From assembly GCF_004765785.1 (NCBI RefSeq), contig NZ_SBIT01000006.1, positions 124,001 to 188,000 on the forward strand: a stretch of DNA of 64,000 nt, given 5' to 3'. Every line of letters begins with the position of its first letter. The stretch's first letter is position 1. Below are positions 7,192 to 15,018 of this stretch, piece by piece. Under the pieces are notes generated by a model. That model made no database searches. It worked only from the letters and a program-made list of their open reading frames with translations, and was not told where the DNA came from. The position numbers and the translations under genes are program-made. The DNA is from Halorussus ruber. GTDB lineage: Archaea; Halobacteriota; Halobacteria; Halobacteriales; Haladaptataceae.

Positions 7192-7914
7192 ATGTACAAG
7201 CACGTGGCCCTGCTGGTTCGGCAGGACGACATGACGCACGAGGAGTTCGTGGACTACTGGCAGAACGAACACACCCCCATCGCCCGCGAAATCGAGGGGG
7301 TCACGCGCTACCAGACCGTCCTCCCGACCGACCCCGAGAACGCCGAGTTCGACGGGTTGGCCGAACTCTACTTCGAGGACTTGGACGACCTCCACGACGC
7401 CTTGGGAAGCGAAGGGAGCCGCGACTACGACCCGGACAAGGGCAAGGCCAAGGAGGCCCGCGAGGACGTGGACAACTTCCTCGACATCGACCGCCGCCCC
7501 CGATTCATCGGCGAGGAGATTATCCAGAAGGACGAGGTGGACGGCGACACCGACGGCCTCTACAAGCACTCGGCCTTCCTCGTCCGACAGGAGGGCATGA
7601 CTCACGACGAGTTCGTGGACTACTGGCAGAACAACCACACCCCCATCGCCCGCGAAATCGAGGGCGTGGTGCGCTACGCCACGGTCCTGCCGACCGACCC
7701 CGAGAACGCCGAGTTCGACGGCATCGCGGAACTCTACTTCGAGGACCTCGACAAACTCTACGACGCCCTCGGGAGCGAGGGAAGCCGGGACTACGACCCG
7801 GACAAGGGCAAGGCCAAGGAGGCCCGCGAGGACGTGAACAACTTCCTCGCCATCGACGAGCGCCCGCGGTTCATCGGTCAGGAGCGACTGGTGAAAGACG
7901 ATACCAGCGAGTGA
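7192..7914 (+). CDS. Tandem EthD-domain protein
   Basis: A 240-residue protein made of two nearly identical EthD-like (ferredoxin-fold, dimeric alpha+beta barrel) domains of about 118 residues. The first begins MYKHVALLVRQDDMTHEEF, the second at residue 123 with LYKHSAFLVRQEGMTHDEF; both contain DYWQN-x-HTPIAREIEG, LPTDPENAEFDG, AELYFEDLD and SRDYDPDKGKAKEAREDV. EthD relatives serve in ether or aromatic degradation or are of unknown role; the His in HTPIA is conserved in the family. The fusion mimics the usual dimer inside one chain. The ATG at 7192 is preferred to upstream in-frame starts because the domain begins there and a TATA-like GGTTTTATTTGG lies about 30 bases before it. Confidence 0.9.
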   Translation: MYKHVALLVRQDDMTHEEFVDYWQNEHTPIAREIEGVTRYQTVLPTDPENAEFDGLAELYFEDLDDLHDALGSEGSRDYDPDKGKAKEAREDVDNFLDIDRRPRFIGEEIIQKDEVDGDTDGLYKHSAFLVRQEGMTHDEFVDYWQNNHTPIAREIEGVVRYATVLPTDPENAEFDGIAELYFEDLDKLYDALGSEGSRDYDPDKGKAKEAREDVNNFLAIDERPRFIGQERLVKDDTSE

Positions 7915-8073
7915 GGCGATTCGCCGCCCGCTAGTCGATTTGTAATTATTTTTAACATCAAATATCGTGTCTTTCGAGCGGTTTATTTTACGTCGGTGGC
8001 GAATCTCCCGACGTGAGTCGCAGACAGGTCGCTATTCGGACGAACGTGCCGCGAATAATTTCGAGTTTCCGAT

Positions 8074-8568
8074 ATGAGTGACGCAGACGGAAGCACGTCG
8101 GCGAAACACCGGGCGAACGCGATGCTCGACACCGACCGGTTCGCCGCGATGACCGACCACTTCATCCACGTCGTCGAGTTGGCCGCCGCGGGGGTCTTCG
8201 CGGTCCTGTTCGCCATCGGCGTCGTGGACCTCGTGATACGCATCTGGGAGGCGGCGCTCGGCGGGTCGATAACCGACCCGAAGGTGGTCATCGGATTCAT
8301 CGACACGGGACTGCTGTTGCTGGTCATCGCCGAAGTGTACCAGACCGTCATCGCCTACACGCAGGAGAACGACACGCGGAAAATCGTCCGCCTCATCATC
8401 TACACGGGCGTCATCGCCATGGTCCGGAAAGCCATCATCTTCCGGACAGGGGCGTACGGGACGACGAAGGACGCGCTGTTCGCCGCGGTGGCCTACACGA
8501 CCATCCTCCTCGGCCTCGGCGGGTTGCTCCTCATCGAACACACCTTCCGGAAGACGTCGGCAGAGTGA
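8074..8568 (+). CDS. PsiE-family membrane protein
   Basis: A 164-residue protein with a polar N-terminus and four hydrophobic segments. The second half of the membrane part, FIDTGLLLLVIAEVYQTVIAY, followed by RKIVRLIIYTGVIAMVRKAI, is the pattern of the phosphate-starvation-inducible PsiE family. Its biochemical role is unknown in any organism. A TATA-like GAATAATTTC is about 20 bases upstream of the ATG. It is convergent with the small gene at 8598. Confidence 0.85.
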   Translation: MSDADGSTSAKHRANAMLDTDRFAAMTDHFIHVVELAAAGVFAVLFAIGVVDLVIRIWEAALGGSITDPKVVIGFIDTGLLLLVIAEVYQTVIAYTQENDTRKIVRLIIYTGVIAMVRKAIIFRTGAYGTTKDALFAAVAYTTILLGLGGLLLIEHTFRKTSAE

Positions 8569-8597
8569 GCAGACGCCCTACAAGCGGTTTTCAGTCT

Positions 8598-8726
8598 TCA
8601 GTTGCGCCGTTCCTCCAGCCACTTCCCGAACCGGAGTTTCAGGTCCGCGAGGCGTTTCGAACCCCCCGTATAGACGTACTCTGCCCTCACGATGCTCGGT
8701 TCGTCGCCGTCGCCAACTTCAGTCAT
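8598..8726 (-). CDS. 42-residue conserved microprotein, partner of the 8740-9333 membrane protein
   Basis: A 42-residue ORF 13 bases downstream of the minus-strand membrane protein gene. Acidic start (MTEVGDGDEPS), then IVRAEYVYTGG and a basic amphipathic helix RLADLKLRFGKWLEERRN. It aligns with the 42-residue ORF at 954-1082, with the L-x-x-LK-x-RF-x-x-WL-x-x-R block at identical residue positions. Two copies of the same gene pair at two sites make this a credible real gene. Function unknown. Confidence 0.65.
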   Translation of the reverse strand: MTEVGDGDEPSIVRAEYVYTGGSKRLADLKLRFGKWLEERRN

Positions 8727-8739
8727 AGTTATATCACGA

Positions 8740-9333
8740 CTAGTGCGGGATTGCTGATAAAGTTTGGTACCACCGGCTTCCGATAATCAAGGGTACAGAG
8801 CGGGAGGCGACAGACGAAGCGAACAAAACCACCGCGCAGGCGAGCAGAAAGCGAGAGACGTCGAGGAAAAACGCGTTCGACCAGAGAACGCGCCGGTTCT
8901 TGAGAAGGCCACGCTCGTATCGTCCGATGATTTCGACGTAGGCGGTCTCGGCGTCCGTCTGCTCCTCGTAGTCGAGAGGTATCCGGTCCGGACTGGGTCC
9001 GATGAAGAGTCTCGACGTGCCGTATGCGATTAGCGACGTGACGAGCGACCCGACGAGCGAAAGCGTCCCGGCCGCCCCGAGGAGACCGAGGCCGAGCGAC
9101 GGGAGTACTTTTTCACCGCCGACGAGGAGACCAGACAACACGAAGGTAATCCGGACCGTCCGAACCGCTTCACCGTCGAGTTTGTTGATTTGGGTGAGTT
9201 GCTGGGCAGTCGTTGTTCGGGCCTCTTCCAGCAACATCTGCCGACCGCTACCGGGGTCGTCACGATTCGACCGGCGGTCGTTCGACCGACGCTCGCCACT
9301 CGGCTCCGACGCGGATGAATCCGACTCCGCCAT
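8740..9333 (-). CDS. Four-TM membrane protein with polar N-terminus (paralogue family, copy 2)
   Basis: A 197-residue protein with the same build as the 360-935 product: Ser/Arg-rich polar N-terminus, amphipathic LLEEARTTTAQQLTQINKLD, a hydrophobic hairpin, a linker (YVEIIGRYERGLLKNRRVL) and a second hydrophobic pair. Identity with copy 1 is high in the amphipathic and first-hairpin regions. It is followed by its 42-residue partner gene. The cassette is on the minus strand here, so the two copies are not a simple tandem duplication. Function unknown. Confidence 0.85.
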   Translation of the reverse strand: MAESDSSASEPSGERRSNDRRSNRDDPGSGRQMLLEEARTTTAQQLTQINKLDGEAVRTVRITFVLSGLLVGGEKVLPSLGLGLLGAAGTLSLVGSLVTSLIAYGTSRLFIGPSPDRIPLDYEEQTDAETAYVEIIGRYERGLLKNRRVLWSNAFFLDVSRFLLACAVVLFASSVASRSVPLIIGSRWYQTLSAIPH

Positions 9334-9418
9334 GTCTCGGGACTACTTCGCCCCGGCATGGGTCAAAAAGGCTCGTGCGAAGGTTTATCCCCCGAAATCC
9401 GCGGTACGTCGCGTCTCG

Positions 9419-9580
9419 CTACCCGAGGAGGTACAGTAGCAGGAAGAACACCACGAGCATCCCGACAAGCACCAGCGCGGGTTTCAGGACCTCGAAAATA
9501 GACTCCTCGGGGCCGTCGAGGCCGCCGTCTTCGTTCTCTGAGACGGTCGGTCTGCTCGCGCCGCCGGGTCCACCAGCCAT
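9419..9580 (-). CDS. 53-residue single-TM tail-anchored protein
   Basis: Glycine-rich start (MAGGPGGASRP), an acidic middle, and one C-terminal transmembrane segment ALVLVGMLVVFFLLLYLLG that ends the protein, so it should be tail-anchored. The ATG at 9580 is preferred to one further upstream because of the conserved-looking MAGG start. A small haloarchaeal protein of unknown role, divergent from the monooxygenase gene. Confidence 0.65.
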   Translation of the reverse strand: MAGGPGGASRPTVSENEDGGLDGPEESIFEVLKPALVLVGMLVVFFLLLYLLG

Positions 9581-9673
9581 GTTTCTGCAGTGAACGGTCA
9601 TCGGTATAAGTTTCGTGGTGGTCGAACAGCTTCCTCAATAAAGCATTAAGACGACGCCGCCACATTTGCCGGT

Positions 9674-10678
9674 ATGGAAATCGGGACGGGACTGTTCACC
9701 TGCCAGCGGCGACCCGACGACGACCGGTCGATGAGCGAAATCTACGACGAGATGCTGACCCTCGGACGGGCCATCGACGACTCGGGCCTCGACAGCGCGT
9801 GGGTCTCGGAGCATCACTTCGCCGACGACGGCTACCTCTCGGCGACGATGCCGACCCTCGGGGCGTTGGCCGCCGAGACGGAGACCATTGAACTCGGCAC
9901 CTGCATCGCCCTCGCACCGCTCTACGACGGGGTTCGCCTCGCCGAGGACGCGGCGACGGTGGACCTGCTGGCGGACGGCCGACTCACCCTCGGCCTCGCC
10001 ATCGGGTCGAATCCGACCGAGTTCGAGGAGTTCGGGGTCCCCCGCGAGGAGCGCGTCGAGCGAATGGCCGACACCACGGACCTCCTCCGGGCGGCGTGGT
10101 CCGACGGCTCGCTGGACTACGACGCGGAGTTCCACGACGTGTCCCCCGAGGCGAACGTCACGCCGAAACCCGACGGCGACATTCCCGTCATGTACGGCGG
10201 GTCGGCCAAGCCAGCGGTCCGGCGGGCCGCCCGAGTTGCGGACGCTTGGTGCGCGCCCTCCGCGCTCTCGATTGGCGGCGTCCGGAAGCGCGTCGAGGAC
10301 ATCCGGAACGTCCGCGAAGAAGAGGAGATAGACGGAGACTTCGACATCTACGTCCTCCAGCACGGGTTCGTCGGCGACTCGAAGGAGGAGGCGTGGGAGC
10401 AGATGAAAGAGGGCTACCTCTACATCCAGCGGCGCTACGCCGAGATTTTCTCGGGCGAGACGGTCGAGGAGTTGGACGACGAGCGCAAGCAGGAACTGAG
10501 AGAGCAGGCCATCTTCGGCACGCCCGAGCAGGTAATCGACCAGTTGGAGGAGTACCGCGAGGCGCTGGGCGACGACATTCACTTCGTCTTCCGGACCTAC
10601 CACCCCGGCATCGGTACCGACCGGATGGTCGAGTGCGTCGAGCGACTCGGCGACGAAGTGGTGCCCCACTTCGAGTAG
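9674..10678 (+). CDS. Luciferase-like (LLM class) flavin- or F420-dependent oxidoreductase
   Basis: A 334-residue TIM-barrel protein of the bacterial luciferase family. Characteristic segments are WVSEHHFADDGYLSATMP (the E-H-H-F motif near residues 39-42), a GTCIALAP strand, RLAEDAATVDLLADGRL, and LGLAIGSNPTEFEEFG. Proteins like this reduce or mono-oxygenate organic substrates with FMN or F420; haloarchaea have F420 so both are possible. A TATA-like AATAAAGCATTAA lies about 28 bases before the ATG. It is transcribed alone and is followed by a hairpin region and the Liv operon promoter. Confidence 0.9.
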   Translation: MEIGTGLFTCQRRPDDDRSMSEIYDEMLTLGRAIDDSGLDSAWVSEHHFADDGYLSATMPTLGALAAETETIELGTCIALAPLYDGVRLAEDAATVDLLADGRLTLGLAIGSNPTEFEEFGVPREERVERMADTTDLLRAAWSDGSLDYDAEFHDVSPEANVTPKPDGDIPVMYGGSAKPAVRRAARVADAWCAPSALSIGGVRKRVEDIRNVREEEEIDGDFDIYVLQHGFVGDSKEEAWEQMKEGYLYIQRRYAEIFSGETVEELDDERKQELREQAIFGTPEQVIDQLEEYREALGDDIHFVFRTYHPGIGTDRMVECVERLGDEVVPHFE

Positions 10679-10687
10679 AATCGGGCC

Positions 10688-10710
10688 TTCGACCGGCGGT
10701 CGAACCGCCG
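10688..10710. repeat. Two overlapping alternative hairpins after the monooxygenase gene
   Basis: TTCGACC/GGTCGAA (10688-10694 with 10698-10704) and CGGCGGT/ACCGCCG (10694-10700 with 10704-10710) share bases, so only one can form at a time. It may terminate the upstream gene. The second stem resembles the core of the long inverted repeat at 10782-10824. Confidence 0.5.
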
Positions 10711-10763
10711 TAGAGCAACTAGAATAATTCTTTTAGAAACTTTCTCAATTCCTTAGAAAATAA

Positions 10764-10771
10764 TTTTATAT
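10764..10771 (+). promoter_or_regulatory. Distal TATA box before the Liv-type operon
   Basis: TTTTATAT in an AT-rich stretch (10711-10775). The predicted transcription start, about 26 bases further, would fall inside the 19-bp inverted repeat at 10782-10824. Confidence 0.45.
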
Positions 10772-10781
10772 CCCTTCGCGG

Positions 10782-10824
10782 CCTGTCGGCTCGGCGGTTC
10801 ACCCCGAACCGCCGAGCCGACAGG
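10782..10824. repeat. Perfect 19-bp inverted repeat (operator or RNA hairpin)
   Basis: Arm 10782-10800 (CCTGTCGGCTCGGCGGTTC) is the exact reverse complement of 10806-10824, with the five-base loop ACCCC. It lies between an upstream TATA box and the proximal promoter of the Liv-type operon. Placement over a predicted start site suggests an operator; as RNA it would be a very stable hairpin. Confidence 0.75.
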
Positions 10825-10885
10825 GGAAAGTATTGACACTTCAGCGGTAATTTCGGGGCCGATTCGCCCACAATCTACACAATGG

Positions 10886-10893
10886 TTTATTAT
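10886..10893 (+). promoter_or_regulatory. Proximal TATA box of the Liv-type operon
   Basis: TTTATTAT centred about 25 bases before the ATG at 10915, predicting an essentially leaderless mRNA. This decides the start of the binding-protein gene, because an in-frame ATG at 10882 lies inside or upstream of the promoter. Confidence 0.65.
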
Positions 10894-10914
10894 GGAAGAT
10901 TCCGCATAGCCGGT

Positions 10915-12210
10915 ATGGGTCGTGAAACCAACCCACGGAACGACGGAGAAACGGAGCGAACTACCGGAGATTCTTCCGGACTCTCGGGTCTCTCTTCTCG
11001 ACGGAACGTCCTCAGACTCGCGGGCATCGCGGGAACCGGCGCGCTCGCTGGCTGTGTCGGCGGCGGTGGCGGCGGTGGCGGACAGAGCATCGACGCGGTG
11101 AACTACGGCGTGCTGAGTCCGATGACCGGACCCTACGGCGGACTCGCCGAGGGCCAGCGCAACGGCGCGAAGCTGGCGGTCGAGCACGTCAACGAGAGCG
11201 ACCAGTTCAGTTTCGAGATGAACGCGGTGTACGAGGACACCGAGGCAGACACCGCGACCGGGCGGCAGGTGGCCCAGAAGGCCGTCCAGCAGGACGACGC
11301 GCAGTATCTGATGGGCGCGATTTCGAGTTCGACCGCGCTGGCGCTCAACTCCTTCGCCGAGAGCGAGGAGGTCATCTACAACCCCGGCGCGGCCGCGATG
11401 ACGGTCACGGGCGCGGACTGCAACGAGTACGTCTTCCGGGCGGAGACCCACACCGCCCAAATCGCGGAGGCAGTCGCGCCGTGGACCGCGAAGAACGTCG
11501 GAACCAAAGCGTGGTTCCACATCGCCAACTACGCCTACGGCGAGTCGGTCCGCCGCGAGTGGAAGTCCCGGATGAAGGAGGCCAATGGGAGCTTTCAGGA
11601 GGTCGGCGTCTCGCGGTCCCAACTCGGCGCGACCAACTACGGGTCGTACATCAGCCAAATCAACAACTCCGACGCCGAGTTGGCCGTGCTCGGCATGACC
11701 GGAGGAGACCTCATCAACTTCGTCAAGCAGGCCGCGAATCAGGGCCTGAAGGACAACGTCACGCTCGTCAGTCCGACGATGACATTCCAAGTCGTCCGGG
11801 GCGCGCTCGGTCCGGCGGCCTACGGCACCTACGGCGGGGTTCGATACGTCCCGAAAATCGAGACCGGCGACAACCAGAGCTTCGCGTCGGCCTACGAGGA
11901 GGCCAACGGCGAGACGCCCGACAGTTTCGCGCGAGTCGCCTACGACTCCATCCGGATGACCGCCCACGGCATCGAGGAGGCGGGGACCAGCGACCCAGAG
12001 GAGGTCAAAGACACCCTCGCGGGCCTCGAAGTGCCCAGCACGTTCGGGCCGAACCAGTTCCGGGAGTGTGACCACCAAGCGATGAACCCGGTCTGGGTCG
12101 GCGAGAACGTCGAACCGGACTCTGGCGGTCCCGCGAACGTGGCGCTTCGCCAGAAAATCGAGGGCGAGAACGCCATCCCGCCCTGTAGCGAAACCGAGTG
12201 CGACCTCTAA
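10915..12210 (+). CDS. ABC importer substrate-binding lipoprotein (branched-chain amino acid/amide type)
   Basis: A 431-residue protein with a Tat signal (SSRRNVLRLAGIAGTG, Arg29-Arg30) and a lipobox LAGC ending at Cys47, followed by a glycine linker (GGGGGGGG). The mature part is a type I periplasmic-binding fold: YGVLSPMTGPYGGLAEGQ at the start is the standard ligand-pocket opening of LivK/UrtA-type receptors. Ligand may be branched-chain amino acids, urea, amides or aromatic acids; this cannot be told. It is the first gene of an operon with a fused permease and two ATPases, starting one base before the next gene's ATG. Anchored to the outer face of the membrane. Confidence 0.92.
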   Translation: MGRETNPRNDGETERTTGDSSGLSGLSSRRNVLRLAGIAGTGALAGCVGGGGGGGGQSIDAVNYGVLSPMTGPYGGLAEGQRNGAKLAVEHVNESDQFSFEMNAVYEDTEADTATGRQVAQKAVQQDDAQYLMGAISSSTALALNSFAESEEVIYNPGAAAMTVTGADCNEYVFRAETHTAQIAEAVAPWTAKNVGTKAWFHIANYAYGESVRREWKSRMKEANGSFQEVGVSRSQLGATNYGSYISQINNSDAELAVLGMTGGDLINFVKQAANQGLKDNVTLVSPTMTFQVVRGALGPAAYGTYGGVRYVPKIETGDNQSFASAYEEANGETPDSFARVAYDSIRMTAHGIEEAGTSDPEEVKDTLAGLEVPSTFGPNQFRECDHQAMNPVWVGENVEPDSGGPANVALRQKIEGENAIPPCSETECDL

Positions 12211-12211
12211 C

Positions 12212-14212
12212 ATGGTCGGCGTCACGGGAGTCGCGGAGCAACTGCTGAACGGACTGACCATCGGGATGGTCTACGTCCTGATAGCCGCGGGGTTGTCGGT
12301 CATCTTCGGCGTGATGGACGTCATCAACTTCGCCCACGGCGAACTGTTCGCGCTCGGGGCCTACTTCGCGTTCGCCATCGTCGCGCCCCTCGGCGGCGCG
12401 GGGTTCTGGGTCGCGCTGGTCGTGGCACCCCTGCTGGTCGGCGTGCTGGGCGCGGTCATCGAACGAGTGACCCTGCGGCCGCTGTACGACCGCAACCCCC
12501 TCTATCACATCCTGCTGACCTTCGGGTTAGTGCTGATGCTCAACGACGTCATCACGTTCTTCTGGGGCAAACAGCCCAAGGCGTTCAGCGAGCCGTCGAT
12601 TCTGTCCGGCCCGGTGACGGTGCTGGGCGTCAGCAACTCGCTGTACAGCTACTTCATCATCGCGTTCGGCGCGGTCCTGTCGTTCGGGACGTGGTGGGCG
12701 CTGAACAACACCAGATTCGGACTGGTCGTGCGCGCCGGGTCGCAGGACCGCGAGATGGTCCGGAACCTCGGCATCAACATCGACCGGTACTACACGCTCG
12801 TCTTCGGCGCTGGCGCGGCGCTGGCGGCGGTCGCCGGTATCGTCCTCGGAGCCTACCAGAACGTCAATCCCGGCATGGGGAACTCGGTCATCATCCCCGC
12901 GTTCGTCATCGTCGTGCTCGGCGGGCTGGGAAGCTTCCGGGGCGCGGTCGTCGGCGGCTTGGGCGTCGGCATCATCCAGACGCTGGCCCGGACCTACGTC
13001 CCGGTGCTGGAGGGCCTCATCGTCTTCGCGCTGATGATAGGCGTCCTGCTGGTCAAGCCCGAGGGCCTGTTCGGGACCTCGACCGGCGAGGGCCACGGCG
13101 AGTCCGAGGGCGAACTGCTGGCGGGCCGGGGCGGCGGCGTGCTGACCGACCGCCAGCGGTTCGGGTTGGGCGCGGTCGTCGTCGCCCTGCTGGCGGTCGT
13201 CCCCCTCGGGGTCGAGGTTCTGTACTCCGAGTACGTCCTGACGCTCCTGACCGACGTGCTAATCTGGGCGCTGTTCGCCCTGAGCCTCGACTTCGTGATG
13301 GGCTACGCCGGACTGGTGTCGCTGGGCCACGCGCTGTTCTACGGGACCGGAGCCTACGCCTCGGTGCTGGTCCTGCTCCACTTCACCTCCTCGGCGTTCG
13401 TCGCGCTGGCGGCCGCAGTCGTCGTCTGCGCCGCCATCGCGTGGGTCATCGGCTACCTCTCGATTCGGGTCTCGGGGGTCTACTTCTCGATGATTACCTT
13501 AGCGTTCGCCCAACTGTTCTACCGGGCCGTGTTCAAACTGGAGTGGACCGGCGGGAGCGACGGCCTGTTCGGCGCTGACGTGCTGTACGGCATCGGCGGG
13601 TTCGCCATGGAGTTGGACGAAATCGCCGAGATGGTGCCGATGGTCAGCGAGGAGGGCCTGTTCTACTACTTCCTGCTGGCGACGGTCGTCGGGTCGTACC
13701 TCGTCGCGCGCCAAATCATGAAGGCTCCCTTCGGGAGCGTCCTCCAGTCCATCCGCGAGTCCGAGCGCCGGACCGAGTTCGTCGGCTACGACGTGACCGC
13801 CTACAAGCGCCGGGCGTTCGTCGTCTCCGGCGCGATGGCGGGGCTGGCGGGCGGTCTCTTCGCCGTCGAAAGCGGATTCGTCGCCCCCTCGCTCCTGTTC
13901 TGGCTCAACTCGGGCGAGGTCGTCGTGATGACGGTCCTCGGCGGGATGGGGACCCTCTACGGCCCGATGGTCGGCGCGGGAGTCTACATCGGATTCGAGG
14001 AGGTCCTGGCGTCGTACACCGACCAGTGGCAGTTCTTCCTCGGGGCGCTGTTCGTCCTCTTCGTCATCGCGCTCCCGAGAGGTCTCGTCTCGCTTCCGGA
14101 CAAGTTGGTCGAGGCGGGCGCTGGCGGCGGGCGAGCAGGGACTAGCGGTGGTCCCGGCGAGGCTCCCAGCGAGGAGGCCGAACCCCTTGCTGACGGGGAG
14201 GTGAACGAGTGA
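12212..14212 (+). CDS. Fused Liv-type ABC permease (LivH-LivM in one chain)
   Basis: A 666-residue membrane protein. Residues 1-290 are a LivH-type permease (LNGLTIGMVYVLIAAGLSV; VINFAHGELFALGAY; GSFRGAVVGGLGVGI). After a polar linker (about residues 290-315, EGHGESEGELLAGRGGG) residues 320-640 are a LivM-type permease (DFVMGYAGLVSLGHALFYGTG; GGMGTLYGPMVGAGVYI). The family normally has two separate proteins of about 300 and 330-400 residues. Each half contains its own EAA-like contact loop region for the ATPases. It lies directly between the receptor gene and the two ATPase genes, and its stop overlaps the next ATG. Confidence 0.93.
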   Translation: MVGVTGVAEQLLNGLTIGMVYVLIAAGLSVIFGVMDVINFAHGELFALGAYFAFAIVAPLGGAGFWVALVVAPLLVGVLGAVIERVTLRPLYDRNPLYHILLTFGLVLMLNDVITFFWGKQPKAFSEPSILSGPVTVLGVSNSLYSYFIIAFGAVLSFGTWWALNNTRFGLVVRAGSQDREMVRNLGINIDRYYTLVFGAGAALAAVAGIVLGAYQNVNPGMGNSVIIPAFVIVVLGGLGSFRGAVVGGLGVGIIQTLARTYVPVLEGLIVFALMIGVLLVKPEGLFGTSTGEGHGESEGELLAGRGGGVLTDRQRFGLGAVVVALLAVVPLGVEVLYSEYVLTLLTDVLIWALFALSLDFVMGYAGLVSLGHALFYGTGAYASVLVLLHFTSSAFVALAAAVVVCAAIAWVIGYLSIRVSGVYFSMITLAFAQLFYRAVFKLEWTGGSDGLFGADVLYGIGGFAMELDEIAEMVPMVSEEGLFYYFLLATVVGSYLVARQIMKAPFGSVLQSIRESERRTEFVGYDVTAYKRRAFVVSGAMAGLAGGLFAVESGFVAPSLLFWLNSGEVVVMTVLGGMGTLYGPMVGAGVYIGFEEVLASYTDQWQFFLGALFVLFVIALPRGLVSLPDKLVEAGAGGGRAGTSGGPGEAPSEEAEPLADGEVNE

Positions 14213-15018
14213 TGGCAGTCACGGACACCGCGGACGACTTCGACCCCGAGAACGAGGCGGTCCTTCAAGCGACGGAACTGACCAAGCAGTTCGGCGACTT
14301 CGTGGCGCTCGACGACGTGGACTTGGACGTTCGGGACGGCGAGTTCCGGAGCGTCATCGGCCCCAACGGCGCGGGCAAGACCACGCTGTTCAACTGCCTG
14401 ACCGGCGCGCTCAAGCCGACTTCGGGAACGGTCCGGTTCCGCGGCGAGGACGTGACTCGGCTCCCGCCGAACGAGCGCGTCCGGCGCGGGATGGGCCGGT
14501 CCTTCCAGATTTCGACCGTCTTCGGCGGGCTGTCGGTGCGCGAGAACGTCAGGCTCGCGGCCCAGTCTGTCGCGGAAGGGAAAGGCCAGATTCCGATTCA
14601 CCGGAAGCTGTTCAGTCCGACCGACCGGTTCGAGTCGGTCGAGGCCCGGACCGACGAGGTGCTGGCCGAAATCGGGCTGGAGGAGCGCTCCGACGACTAC
14701 GCCAGAGCGCTGGCCCACGGCGACCGGCGGCGGCTCGAAATCGGGCTGGTGCTTGCGACCGACCCCGAACTCGTGCTGTTGGACGAACCGACCGCGGGGA
14801 TGGGGAGCGAGGAGACTCAGCGGACGATTTCGCTCGTCGAGGAGGTGCTGGCCGACCAGACCATGTTGCTCATCGAACACGACATCGACCTGGTGATGAA
14901 CGTCTCGGACACGATAACGGTGCTGAATCGCGGACAGGTGCTGGCGACCGGGACGCCCGAGCGCATCGCCGAGAACGACGACGTGCAGCAGGCGTACCTC
15001 GGAGGTGTTCGGGAGTGA
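14212..15018 (+). CDS. livG: Liv-type ABC importer ATPase (LivG)
   Basis: A 268-residue ATPase with Walker A (GPNGAGKTT, near residue 46), the LivG-specific long insert after a FQISTVFGGLSVRENV segment, and Walker B LVLLDEPTAGM. The signature position reads LAHGDRRRLEIGLVLA, the LivG form of the LSGGQ motif. The ATG at 14212 overlaps the permease stop (TGATG), indicating translational coupling; a GTG one codon earlier is possible. Energises uptake through the fused permease as a heterodimer with LivF. Confidence 0.95.
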   Translation: MAVTDTADDFDPENEAVLQATELTKQFGDFVALDDVDLDVRDGEFRSVIGPNGAGKTTLFNCLTGALKPTSGTVRFRGEDVTRLPPNERVRRGMGRSFQISTVFGGLSVRENVRLAAQSVAEGKGQIPIHRKLFSPTDRFESVEARTDEVLAEIGLEERSDDYARALAHGDRRRLEIGLVLATDPELVLLDEPTAGMGSEETQRTISLVEEVLADQTMLLIEHDIDLVMNVSDTITVLNRGQVLATGTPERIAENDDVQQAYLGGVRE

